DNA of 34,015 nt, taken from assembly GCA_009380095.1 (NCBI GenBank), contig WHSL01000040.1:1-34015 (forward strand), given 5' to 3'. Made by a program: the position numbers and the translations under genes. The DNA comes from Streptosporangiales bacterium. Its GTDB lineage: Bacteria > Actinomycetota > Actinomycetes > Streptosporangiales > Streptosporangiaceae. Position 1 is the stretch's first letter. Each line of letters begins with the position of its first letter. This document shows positions 23,436 to 32,300 of this stretch, in pieces. The notes below the pieces were generated by a model, which worked only from the letters and a program-made list of their open reading frames with translations, ran no database searches and had not been told where the DNA came from.

Positions 23436-24295
23436 CACACCCAGGCCAGTCCGGGCGGCGGCGCGCCCTCGCGCGACACGGTGCCGGTGATCAGCCCGTA
23501 CGGCCGGTCGTCCGGATGGAACACCACGTTCTCGTTGTCCAGGCCGAACGGCCCCAGATCGACGAGCAGGTGGTGCCGGTTGGGCAGGCGCAGCCGTACC
23601 TCGGCCACCTCGTCCACGGCGTCCAGCACGGCGCCGCCCATGGCGTACAGGGACTGCTGCAGGGAGCGGCTGTGAGTGGAGCCGAACGTGCCGATCAGGG
23701 CCTCGCGCGCCGCCCCGTGCGCCGCGTCCCAGTCGCCGGGCGCGGCCCCGTACCGCCAGCGCGCCTCCACCTCGGTGGCCAGGATCCGGTCGTCCGTCTC
23801 CGGGAGCGTGGTGTAGGCGTCGCGCAGGAAGCCGCGGAACTCCGAACCGGTGGTCTTGAGCAGCAGCAGGCCGGTGAGCCCGGCCACCGTCCAGTCCGCC
23901 TGGAGCGTGGCGGTCACCTCGGCCGTACGGCCCTCGCCGGCCGGCGCGGCGAAGGAGTGCCCGCCGGTCCGGGCCCACGGATGCTCCACCACCGTCACCC
24001 TCGCGTGGGCCACCGTCTCCGGCTGCGCGGTGACGAAGCGCCGGGCCAGCCGCCGCGCGAAGTCCTCGACCGCGCCGATCCCGTGCCGCCGGGCGAAGGC
24101 GTACACCGTGTTCTTCTGGCTGTCCGTGGGCAGCACCGCGCTGTTGTCCCCGGTCAGGTAGGTGTCGTCGAACGCGCCGGCGAGCGTCACGCCGACCGTG
24201 AGGTCGCGCACCTCGTGCCGCGGCCCGTCCCGGTCCACGTGCAGCAGCCGGATCTCCGCCTTGCCGTAGGTGTTCGGGCCCAGCCGATGGCCCAT
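23435..24295 (-). CDS. Uricase (urate oxidase)
   Basis: The 286-residue cofactor-free urate oxidase begins GPNTYGKAEIRLLHV, with the catalytic-lysine region at Lys12, followed by the active-site stretch NSAVLPTDSQKNTVYAF with Thr57 in PTDSQKNT. Later blocks are GHSFAAP, LLKTTGSEFRGFLRD, STHSRSLQQSLYAMG and LPNRHHLLVDLG, and NENVVFHPDDRPYG closes the second T-fold unit. It oxidises urate to 5-hydroxyisourate, the substrate of the HIU hydrolase encoded two bases upstream. The protein is full length, with no C-terminal peroxisomal signal, as expected for a bacterium. Confidence 0.95.
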   Translation of the reverse strand: MGHRLGPNTYGKAEIRLLHVDRDGPRHEVRDLTVGVTLAGAFDDTYLTGDNSAVLPTDSQKNTVYAFARRHGIGAVEDFARRLARRFVTAQPETVAHARVTVVEHPWARTGGHSFAAPAGEGRTAEVTATLQADWTVAGLTGLLLLKTTGSEFRGFLRDAYTTLPETDDRILATEVEARWRYGAAPGDWDAAHGAAREALIGTFGSTHSRSLQQSLYAMGGAVLDAVDEVAEVRLRLPNRHHLLVDLGPFGLDNENVVFHPDDRPYGLITGTVSREGAPPPGLAWV

Positions 24296-24297
24296 GG

Positions 24298-24627
24298 TCA
24301 GCTCCCCCGGTACGTGGAGTACGCGAACGGGCTGAGCAGCAGCGGCACGTGGTGGTGCTCGTCCGGGGCGGTGACCGTGAAGGTCACGGTCACCTCGGGA
24401 TAGAAGGTCTCCAGCCCGCGTGCCGCGAAGTACGTCCCGGTGCCGAACACCAGCCGGTGTGTGCCCGGCCGCGCCGACTCGCCGGCCCAGCCGGACAGCC
24501 GGCCGTCCGCGTCCGTTACCCCGCCGGCCACCACCACCCACGAGGCGCCGTCGGCACGGTCGAGCCGTACGGAGACGCCCGCCGCGGGCCGTCCCGCGGC
24601 GGCGTCCAGCACGTGCGTGGAGATCAC
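24298..24627 (-). CDS. uraH: 5-hydroxyisourate hydrolase
   Basis: The 109-residue transthyretin-like protein has the three family signatures: ISTHVLD at the N-terminus, GRPAAGVSVRL next to it, and the invariant YRGS at the C-terminus. FYPEVTVTF and HHHVPLLLSPFAYSTYRG complete the fold. It hydrolyses 5-hydroxyisourate to OHCU, between uricase and OHCU decarboxylase, matching its place in the operon. Start GTG overlaps the uraD stop (GTGA at 24624-24627). Confidence 0.96.
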   Translation of the reverse strand: MISTHVLDAAAGRPAAGVSVRLDRADGASWVVVAGGVTDADGRLSGWAGESARPGTHRLVFGTGTYFAARGLETFYPEVTVTFTVTAPDEHHHVPLLLSPFAYSTYRGS

Positions 24628-25115
24628 GCGTCCTCCAGAAGTTTCTCCAGGCGCAGCCGGGTGATCTTGCGCAGCTCCGCGCGGACCACCCGGCGTTCCT
24701 CGTCGACGTCATTCCCCAGCCGGGTGCGCAGCGACTCCAGCATCGCGTCCGCGGAGAGCCCGGTGGCGCAGATCAGGAACACGTGGCCGAACCGTGCCTC
24801 GTACGCACGGCCGAGGCCGATCAGCTCCGTACGGGCCGCCTCGCCCGCCTCCGCCGACGCGGCCTGCTCCCGCCGGGACACCGCGTCCCGCGGCGCGCCG
24901 ATCCGGGGGTGCGCGGCCAGCGCCGCCAGCACCTCGTCCCAGCGGAGCGCGGCCAGCGCGGCGTCCGAGGCCGTGAGCAGCGCCACCCGGTCCGGGTACG
25001 GCCTGCCCCGCGCCACCCGCTCCGCCCAGGCCGGTGCCGCGCACCGCGCCAGCAGTGTCGTCACGGCCGCCGCCTCCGGCTCCTCGTCGAACCGGCGCAT
25101 CCCCGGGTCCGTCAT
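24624..25115 (-). CDS. uraD: OHCU decarboxylase
   Basis: The 163-residue protein has the catalytic His69 in AAHPRIG, the SRREQAAS motif, and YEARFGHVFLICATGLSADAMLESL (spanning about 115-140), which together define 2-oxo-4-hydroxy-4-carboxy-5-ureidoimidazoline decarboxylase. It yields (S)-allantoin, so racemic spontaneous decay is avoided. It is the first gene of the nine-gene purine operon. A 176-bp control region lies upstream, with an XRE-TPR regulator on the other side. Confidence 0.94.
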   Translation of the reverse strand: MTDPGMRRFDEEPEAAAVTTLLARCAAPAWAERVARGRPYPDRVALLTASDAALAALRWDEVLAALAAHPRIGAPRDAVSRREQAASAEAGEAARTELIGLGRAYEARFGHVFLICATGLSADAMLESLRTRLGNDVDEERRVVRAELRKITRLRLEKLLEDA

Positions 25116-25291
25116 TGGATCAGTAGAACAACTCCGGGCCCTCCAGGACCAGCCCCGCCGTGGCCCGCGGGGGCCAGAGTTGGTCTTGCGGGTCCCAAAC
25201 CGTCCCGATTGGGCCACACTCGTGGGAACAGGGGGGGCCGCCGGGGGGCGCGGTGTGCAAAGGAGGGGTGTCGACGAGGGGATAGGGACTC
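25116..25291. promoter_or_regulatory. Divergent control region of the purine operon and XRE-TPR regulator
   Basis: The 176-bp gap contains alternating half-sites: TTGG at 25180-25183, CCCAA at 25194-25198 and TTGGG at 25209-25213. CCCAA-N10-TTGGG is a dyad, and the first two also pair (TTGG-N11-CCAA). The middle half-site could thus be shared by two overlapping operators. No convincing -35/-10 pair is visible on either strand. Confidence 0.35.
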
Positions 25292-26563
25292 GTGGTGACC
25301 GGAGGGGAAACGCTGGGTGCTCGTGTGCGCGCGCTCCGCGTACAGAGGGGGCTTTCGCAGGCGCAACTCGCCTATCCGACGCTGTCCGACAGCTACATCT
25401 CCCTGATCGAGAGCGACAAGCGCTCCCCGGCCGAAGACGTGCTGGCGTTCCTCGCCGACCGGCTCGAGTGCTCGGTCTCGTACCTGATCAGCGGCGTCAC
25501 CGAGGCGGAGACGCGCCGGCTGGCGGACCGGCTCGGCGTGGCCCGGGAGGCGCTGGAGTCCGGCCGCGCCGCGGAGGCGGCGGAGGCCTACGCGTCGATC
25601 GGCGCCGAGCGCGCCACCGCCATGCTCCCCGGGTACGCCGACGCGGCGCTGTGGGGCTGGGCGCGGGCGCTGGAGGAGGCCGGGGACCCGGCGCGGGCGC
25701 TCGACGTGCTGGCCCGCTACGAGCGCCGGCTCGACCCGCAGGCCCGGCCCGGGCACGCGCTGGAGCTGGCCGCCGCGCGCTGCCGCTGCCTGCGCTCGCT
25801 CGGCGAGACCGCGGCCGCCGTACACGAGGCCGAGGAGGCCATGCACCGCCCGCTGCCCGCCGGGACGGTGTTCGCCGAGGGCCGGCTGGAGCTCGGCGCC
25901 GCGCTCACCCTGGCCCACCACACGCGGGGCGACCTGGTACGGGCCGCCGGGCTCGCGGACGAGATCGTCGCGCTCGCCGACCACACCGCCGAGGCGCGGC
26001 CCCGCACGCTGGCCTACCTGGCCGCCGCGATCGTCGCGGTGGACCGGCAGGACCGGGAGCGCGCCGCGGAGCTCACCCAGCGCGCTCTGAAGGTGGCCGG
26101 GCCGCGGGCGTCCCCGCGGCTGCGCTTCGCCGCCGGGCGGGTGCTGCTCGAGGCGCGCCCGGCCGAGCCGGACGTGGCGCAGCGGCTGCTGCTCTCCGCC
26201 GAGCCGGCGCTGGCCGGCAGCGACCTGTCCTGCTGCCGGATCCTGCTGTCCCGGGCCGCCACCGTGCAGGGCCGGTTCGCCGACGCGCTGGCCCACGCCG
26301 ACCAGGTGCTGCGCGCCGCGGAACCGCCGCCCGCGCTGCGAGCCGCGACGTTACTGGCCCGCTCCCGCGCGCTGGCCGGGCTGGACCGGCCGGAGGCGGC
26401 GGCCGCCGACATGGACGCCGCCGAGGTGGCGCTGCGCGCGGCCGAGCCCGGGAGACGCACCGGCCAGGCGTGGCGGGAGCTCGCCGACCTGCGCGCCGCC
26501 GCGGGGGACGTGGCGGCGAGCGCGGCCGCGTACCGCCAAGCGCTGGACAGCCTGGGGGTTTGA
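25292..26563 (+). CDS. XRE-family HTH regulator with TPR-like C-terminal domain
   Basis: The 423-residue protein starts with an XRE/Cro-type helix-turn-helix (about 9-65: RVRALRVQRGLSQAQLA, SDSYISLIESDKRSP). The remaining 350 residues are Ala/Leu-rich helical pairs (ESGRAAEAAEAYASIG, AALWGWARALEEAGDPARAL, DALAHADQVL, AAYRQALDSLGV) with the spacing of tetratricopeptide repeats. Such proteins resemble peptide- or ligand-sensing regulators. It starts at GTG after GAGGGGATAGGG; a second GTG follows immediately. Being divergent from the purine operon makes it the obvious candidate regulator, but this is inference from position. Confidence 0.85.
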   Translation: MVTGGETLGARVRALRVQRGLSQAQLAYPTLSDSYISLIESDKRSPAEDVLAFLADRLECSVSYLISGVTEAETRRLADRLGVAREALESGRAAEAAEAYASIGAERATAMLPGYADAALWGWARALEEAGDPARALDVLARYERRLDPQARPGHALELAAARCRCLRSLGETAAAVHEAEEAMHRPLPAGTVFAEGRLELGAALTLAHHTRGDLVRAAGLADEIVALADHTAEARPRTLAYLAAAIVAVDRQDRERAAELTQRALKVAGPRASPRLRFAAGRVLLEARPAEPDVAQRLLLSAEPALAGSDLSCCRILLSRAATVQGRFADALAHADQVLRAAEPPPALRAATLLARSRALAGLDRPEAAAADMDAAEVALRAAEPGRRTGQAWRELADLRAAAGDVAASAAAYRQALDSLGV

Positions 26564-26581
26564 GTGGCTCTCCGCGGACCG

Positions 26582-26611
26582 TTACGACGGGCCGTAGTAC
26601 ATCGATAGTCT
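26582..26611 (+). promoter_or_regulatory. Candidate sigma-70-type promoter before the small membrane gene
   Basis: TTACGA (26582-26587) and TAGTCT (26606-26611) are separated by 18 bases and lie 38 bp upstream of the ATG at 26650. This segment is less GC-rich than its surroundings. It would drive the 57-residue gene and the CopD-CtaG fusion. Sequence match only. Confidence 0.35.
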
Positions 26612-26649
26612 GGGGGTCGGCCGTCCCGTCCTCGAACCAACAGGTCGTC

Positions 26650-26823
26650 ATGCACCGATACGCCGCATTCGCCACATTCCCCGCCCTTCTGCTCGCCGCG
26701 CCCGGCGGCACGGGGGGAGTCCCCGGCTGGGTCTGGGGGGTGAGCGGCCTGCTCATCGGGGCCGCCATCGGCCTCGTCGTCGTGCTGCGCAAGGGCCGGG
26801 AGAAGGGCGGCGGCGGTGCCTGA
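26650..26823 (+). CDS. Small single-span membrane protein (57 aa)
   Basis: The ATG at 26650 opens 57 codons. A short hydrophobic N-terminus (MHRYAAFATFPALLLAAPGG) looks like a signal peptide or first helix. PGWVWGVSGLLIGAAIGLVVV forms a clear membrane span at about 30-50, and a basic KGREKGGGG tail follows. The gene overlaps the start of the CopD-CtaG fusion by 8 bp, indicating co-translation. It may be a small accessory subunit of that membrane protein; no family is recognised. GC-rich third positions support coding. Confidence 0.6.
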   Translation: MHRYAAFATFPALLLAAPGGTGGVPGWVWGVSGLLIGAAIGLVVVLRKGREKGGGGA

Positions 26824-28843
26824 CGTGCGCTCGGGCCGGCCCGTACGGGACGTACGGGACGTACGGGAGGTCGCCAGGCTCGCCGTCGGCGCGGTCGTCG
26901 TCACCGTCGTCACGCTCATCGCCGCGCTGGTGCTGACCGGCGCGGTCGCCCCCCGGGTGCTGCCCGGCCTGCCCGACGCCGGGCCGCTGACCCGCTGGGG
27001 GCTGCCGGTCAGCCGGCTGCTGACGGACGTGACCGCGGTGCTGACGCTCGGCGCCCTGCTCGCCGCCGCCGCGTTCCTGCCGTCGCGGGACGGGGAGCTC
27101 TCCGACACCGCCCGCTGGTACCTGCGCGGCGCCTCCTGGTCCGCGCTGGCCTGGGCCGTGGCGGCGGCCGGCAACCTGGTCTTCCAACTGTCGGACATCC
27201 TCGGCCTGTCGCCGTCCGCCGTGCTCGGCAACCAGCTCACCAGCTACGCCGGCTCGGTGTCCCAGGGCATCGCGCTGATGCTGGTGATCCTGCTGGCCAC
27301 CGCCATCGCGCTGTTCGCCCGCACCGCGGCCTCGGCCTCCGGCGCGCTCGGGCTGCTCGCGCTGGCCCTCGTCGCGCTGCTGCCGCCGCCGCTCACCGGA
27401 CACTCCTCGAGCTCGCCCAACCACGAGCTGGCCGTCACCGGGCTGGCGCTGCACGTGCTCGCCGTCTCGCTGTGGGTCGGCGGTCTCGCCGCCGTCGTCG
27501 TGCACGGCCTGCTCGGCCAGGACCGGCTGCGGGACGCGGCCGGCCGGTTCAGCCGGATGGCGCTCTGGTGCTACGCCGGCGTCGCCGTGGGCGGGGTCGC
27601 CTCCGCGCTCACCCGGCTGCCCTCGGTGGAGGCGCTGTTCACGACCTCGTACGGGCTGCTGATCCTGCTCAAGACCGCGGGCTTCGCGGCGCTCGGCGTG
27701 CTCGGCTGGTGGCACCGGGAACGCACGCTGCCCGTCATCGATCGCGGGCGCGGCCCGTTCCTGCGGCTCGCCGCGGTGGAAGTGCTGATCATGTCGGCGG
27801 TGATGGCGCTGGCCGTGGTGCTGGCGCGCACCGCGCCGCCCGAGCCCACCGGCGTCGGCGGCTCGCCCGCGGAGGAGCTGCTCGGCTTCCCCGAGCCCCC
27901 GCCGCTCTCCCTCGGCGGCCTCGTCACGCTGTGGCGGCCGGACCTGTTCTTCATCCTCGTCGTCACGGCCGGCACCGGGCTGTACCTGGCGGCGGTGCTG
28001 CGGCTGCGCCGCCGCGGCGACGCCTGGCCGGTGGGGCGCACCGTGTCCTGGGTGGTCGGCATGGTCACCGTGGCCGTGTGCACGCTCACCGGGGTGGCCA
28101 CGTACGCGCAGATCCTGTTCAGCGTGCACATGACCGAGCACATGGTGCTGTCCATGCTCAGCCCGATCTTCCTCGTGCTCGGCGCGCCGGTGACGCTGGC
28201 GCTGCGCGCGCTGCGGCCCGCCGCGGTGCGCGGCGACCGGGGGCCGCGGGAGTGGCTGACCGCGGCGCTGCACAGCCGCTTCACCGCGGTCGTCGCGCAT
28301 CCCCTGGTGGCCACCGCGATCTTCATCGTGAGCACGTACGCGGTGTATCTGACGCCGCTGTTCGAGGCGCTGATGCGCACCCACCTCGGGCACCTGCTGA
28401 TGCTCGTGCACTTCATGGCGTCCGGCACGCTGTTCTTCTGGGTGCTGATCGGGATCGACCCCGCGCCGCGCCGGCTGCCGTACATCGCGCGGCTCGGCAT
28501 GCTGTTCGTGACCATGCCGTTCCACGCCTTCTTCGGCATCGCGCTGATGAGCATGACCGCCCCGGTCGCGGCCACGTGGTACGACGCGGTGCGCCCGGGG
28601 TGGGCCGGGCCGCTGGTCGGCGACGTGCAGACCGGCGGTGGCATCGCGTGGGCGTTCGGCGAGGTCCCCACGCTGATCGTGCTCGTCGCGCTGATCTTCC
28701 AGTGGGCCCGCGACGACGAGCGCCAGGCCCGGCGCCACGAGCGCAAGGCCGGCACGGCGCGGGCCAAGTCCGATGAGGACCTCGACGCCTACAACGCGTA
28801 CCTCGCCGGCCTGGACCGCCGCGACCACCAGGACACCCGCTGA
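26816..28843 (+). CDS. CopD-CtaG fusion: copper-handling / cytochrome c oxidase assembly membrane protein
   Basis: The 675-residue polytopic protein starts with several membrane spans, then a CopD-like domain (LAVTGLALHVLAVSLWVGGLAAVV; LLKTAGFAALGVLGWWHRER), and after about residue 370 a caa3-type CtaG domain: FSVHMTEHMVLSMLSPIFLVLG with His438 and His442, LLMLVHFMASGTLFFW, and HAFFGIALMSMT. CtaG-like proteins help insert copper into cytochrome oxidase; CopD is a copper-import domain. The fusion is common in actinomycetes. The cytoplasmic tail is charged (DDERQARRHERKAG). A 9-bp unit GTACGGGAC is repeated near 26840-26870 and encodes RDVRDVRE. The start GTG overlaps the small membrane gene. 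Confidence 0.88.
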   Translation: MPDVRSGRPVRDVRDVREVARLAVGAVVVTVVTLIAALVLTGAVAPRVLPGLPDAGPLTRWGLPVSRLLTDVTAVLTLGALLAAAAFLPSRDGELSDTARWYLRGASWSALAWAVAAAGNLVFQLSDILGLSPSAVLGNQLTSYAGSVSQGIALMLVILLATAIALFARTAASASGALGLLALALVALLPPPLTGHSSSSPNHELAVTGLALHVLAVSLWVGGLAAVVVHGLLGQDRLRDAAGRFSRMALWCYAGVAVGGVASALTRLPSVEALFTTSYGLLILLKTAGFAALGVLGWWHRERTLPVIDRGRGPFLRLAAVEVLIMSAVMALAVVLARTAPPEPTGVGGSPAEELLGFPEPPPLSLGGLVTLWRPDLFFILVVTAGTGLYLAAVLRLRRRGDAWPVGRTVSWVVGMVTVAVCTLTGVATYAQILFSVHMTEHMVLSMLSPIFLVLGAPVTLALRALRPAAVRGDRGPREWLTAALHSRFTAVVAHPLVATAIFIVSTYAVYLTPLFEALMRTHLGHLLMLVHFMASGTLFFWVLIGIDPAPRRLPYIARLGMLFVTMPFHAFFGIALMSMTAPVAATWYDAVRPGWAGPLVGDVQTGGGIAWAFGEVPTLIVLVALIFQWARDDERQARRHERKAGTARAKSDEDLDAYNAYLAGLDRRDHQDTR

Positions 28844-28924
28844 CCGGGAGGCGGGCTCCGGCCGTGGTCGTATCGACATCCGTTCGTTAGAGGGTGGCGG
28901 GTCGCGCCCGGTTATCGTCGAGCG

Positions 28925-29350
28925 GTGCGCATGTCCAGGGGGACGCGAGAGCCGCCCAAGCCGCCCGGGCCTTCCACGGGTACGCGGGGGATCTGGCTCG
29001 CCAACCAGGTGCTCAGCGGCATCCTGTTCCTGATGGTCGGCGGGACGTTCGCGGTCCTGGCCGCCATGATCGCCCGGTCGGTCTCCGATCCCGATCGGGA
29101 CCCGCACGGATACGTCCAGATCTTCGGCGGCGTCTTCCTGGTCCTGCTGGTGCTTCCGCTGCTGCTGACCGGCCTGGCCACGCTCCTGCTCGTCGGAGTG
29201 CTGTTCGGGAGCGCCTGGGGTGTGCTGATCGGCCTGGTCGGAGCCGGTACGGCGGGAGTGGCCGTGGTCGGCTTCATCCGGACGAGCCCGCCGCCCGGAG
29301 GCCCGTTCCCGCCGCCGGCCGGGCCGGGGTACCCGCCGCCTACTGGGTGA
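28925..29350 (+). CDS. Membrane protein with proline-rich C-terminus
   Basis: This 141-residue protein starts at GTG 28925 or ATG 28931; neither has a clear ribosome-binding site. After a Pro-rich cytoplasmic leader come three hydrophobic spans (about 26-50, 68-92 and 97-118) and a tail of Pro/Gly (PPPGGPFPPPAGPG). No family is recognised. The 3' end overlaps the end of sbcC, on the opposite strand, by 11 bp. GC-rich third positions and the clear spans support it as a real gene. Confidence 0.6.
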   Translation: MRMSRGTREPPKPPGPSTGTRGIWLANQVLSGILFLMVGGTFAVLAAMIARSVSDPDRDPHGYVQIFGGVFLVLLVLPLLLTGLATLLLVGVLFGSAWGVLIGLVGAGTAGVAVVGFIRTSPPPGGPFPPPAGPGYPPPTG

Positions 29351-32300
29351 TGGTGGAGCCCGTCTGGGTCTTGGTCACCTTGAGCCGGGTGGTGATGCGG
29401 GTACGGAGGTCGGCCACGTGGCTGACCACGCCGACCGCGCGACCGCCGGCGCGGAGACCGTCCAGCACGTCCATCACCTCGTCCAGGGTCTCGTCGTCGA
29501 GGGTGCCGAAGCCCTCGTCCACGAAGAGCGTGCCGATCTCCGCGCCGCCCGCCTCGGCCGTGGCGACGTCCCCCAGGCCGAGGGCCAGCGCCAGCGAGCC
29601 GATGAACGTCTCGCCGCCGGACAGCGTGGCCGGGTCGCGCTCCTGGCCGGTCCACGCGTCCAACACCCGCAGGCCCAGCCCGCCGCGGCTCTGACCGGCC
29701 GCGCGCTCGTCGCTGACCCGCAGCTCGTACCGGCCGGCGGACATGCCGGCCAGCCGTACGTTGGCCGCGGCCACGACCTGTTCGAGCCGCGCCATCAGCA
29801 CGTACGCCGCGAGCCGCATGCGCCGCCGGTTGTCCGCCGAGGTGCCGGTGGCCAGCTCGGCGAGGCGCCGTGCGACCGTGTGCGCCGCGGCGGCGGGCCG
29901 CCAGCGATCGACGGCCGCGTCCAGCTCGGCGCCGAGCTCGGCGAGCCGGTCGTGCCGTTCGGTGATGCGGGCCCGGCGGGCGGTGGCCTCGCCGGCCTGC
30001 TCGTCCGCGGCGGCGAGTTCCGCGGCGGTCGCGGCGAGGTCCGGGTCCGGGGCCGTGGCGGCCGCGGTCAGCTCCGTGTCGGCGAGCTGCTCGGCGACCG
30101 CGGCGCGGGCGTCCTCGTACGCGCGGATCCGAGCCCGCAGGTCCTCCCGCTCCGGCCCGTCCAGCGCGGCCCCGGCGGCCTCCGGCGCGCCGCCGAACCC
30201 GGCGCGGACCGCCGCGTCCGAGGCGGTCCGCAGCGCGGCGCGCGCCTCGTGACCGGTGGTGATCGAGTGCCGGATGGCCTCGGCGGCCTCGTCCAGGGCG
30301 TCCGCCTCGGCGTTCAGGCGGTCGATCCGCGTTTCCAGCGTCGGGTCGGTGCCGCGTGCCGCGTCGAGCCGCAGCGTCAGCCGTTCGATCTCGGCGGCGA
30401 GCTGGGCGTCGCGCTCCTCGGCGGCGGCCGCCGCGGTGTCCAGCTCGGCGGCGCGGGCCCGTACGGTCTCCAGCTCGCGTTCCACCTCGGCCAGCTCCGT
30501 GCCCAGCCGGGTGACGGCCTCGGCCGCCGCCCGGGCCGCCGCGGACCGTTCCCGTACGGCGCGCAGGGCATCGGCCGCCTCCTCCACCGAAGGCCACGCC
30601 TTCGCCCGGCGTGCGGAGCGGGCCGTTGCCTTGCCGGTCTCCTTCGCGGGCGTACCGGCCCGCGTCCGCGTGGCTTCGCCCGGCTCCTCCGGCGGCTCCG
30701 CGGTTACGGCGCCCGGCGGGCGTGCGGCGGCGGTGGCGGCGCGCAGGCGTTCGCGTAGCTCGACGGCGCGGCCGGTGGCCTCGTCGCGGCGCTCCCGGGC
30801 GGTGTCCGCGCGTTCCCACGCCTCGGTCTCGTCCTCCGCCTGCGGCGCGCCGTCGGCCGGCTCGGCCGGGGAGGGGTGGGTGGTCGACCCGCACACCGCG
30901 CACGGCTCCGAGTCGACGAGCCCGAGGGCCAGCTCGGCCGCTATCCCGGCCAGGCGCTCCTGCTGCATGGTCAGGTACGCGTCGAGCAGCCGCTGGTGCT
31001 CGTCCACGGCGGCGCGCAGCGCGTCCTCGGCCTCGGTGAGCTCGGTGGCGAGCCGGTCGCGCTCGCGGGCCGCCGTGAGCCGGTCGGCCGCGGCGCGTTC
31101 CTCGGCCTCGGCGGCGGGCCCCGCGGCGGACGCGGCCCGGGCCGTCTCGAGCTCCTCGGTCAGCGCGGCCCGCCGCGCCGGGAGTGCCTCCAGGCGATCC
31201 GCCAGGACGGCCCGCTCCGCCTCGCGGGCCCGTACGGTCTCGGCCAGCTCCTCGCGGCCGGTGCGCAGCTCACGCACCCGGGTCGCGTCGCCGCGCAACT
31301 GCTCCAGCCGCGCCGCCTCGTCCCGCCGCTCGCGCTTCGCGGCGGCGAGGTCGCCGGGCTCGGGCAGCATCATGTCGATCAGCGGGCGGACCGCGGCGAG
31401 CCGCCGGCCGGCCAGCTCCTCGGCCCGCTCCGCCTCCGTCACCCGCCGGCCGGCCGCGTTGATCAACGGCAGCACGGCCTCGGCCTGCTGGGCGCGCTCC
31501 AGCCGCCGGGTCAGCTCCTTGTACTCGGTCGCGTGGGCCTCCAGCTCGCCGCTCCGGTCCAGCGCGGCGGCGTACCGCTGCTTGCGGTCGGCCAGCTCCC
31601 GGGCCCGCTCGTCGGCCTGCCGCGCGGCGGCGAGGCGCGCGGTCGCCCGCTCCGCCTCCGTCACGGCCGTGTCCAGGCCGGCTCCGGCGGCGGCGTGCAG
31701 CTCCTCCGCCCAGCCGGGCAGCGCCTCCGGGTCCTCCTCCTCGGGCAGGTCGGCGCCCGCGGCCTCGGCCACCCGGGTGGCGACCCCGCGCACCGCGGCG
31801 ACCTCCTCGCTCAGCAGTCGGTACGCCTGCGTACGGCGATCCGCCAGCCACCGCTCCACGTCGGTGAACACCTGGGTGGCGAAGATCTGCTCCAGGACGC
31901 CCCGGCGCTCCTCCGGGCCGGCGCGCAGGAACCGCGCGAAGTCGCCCTGCGGCAACATCACCACCTGGCAGAACTGGCCCGGGCTCATCCCCAGCAGGTG
32001 CGTGACCAGCTGGCCGGCCTCGTCGAGCCGGGTGGCGAGGGCCGTCCAGGCGCCGTCCGTGTACTCCTGGACGGTGACCCGCGCCTGCTCGTCGATGAAC
32101 CCCTCGCCCCGCTTCTTCGGCCGGGTCCAGCGCGGGGAGCGGATGAACTTGAGCCGCCGGCCGCGCAGCGTCAGCTCCAGCTCGACCTCCGGCCCTCGGT
32201 CGAGCGGGGCGTGGTCGCTGTGCAGCCGCTTCGCGTGGTCCCTGACCCCCGGGACCACCCCGTACAGCGCGAAGCACACGGAGTCGAGCACGCTCGTCTT

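Noticed and set aside
24349-26823. Long plus-strand open frame across uraH, uraD and the XRE-TPR gene
   Set aside because: It is Arg/Gly/Ala-rich shadow sequence except for its last 57 codons, which I annotate as a separate small gene starting at 26650.
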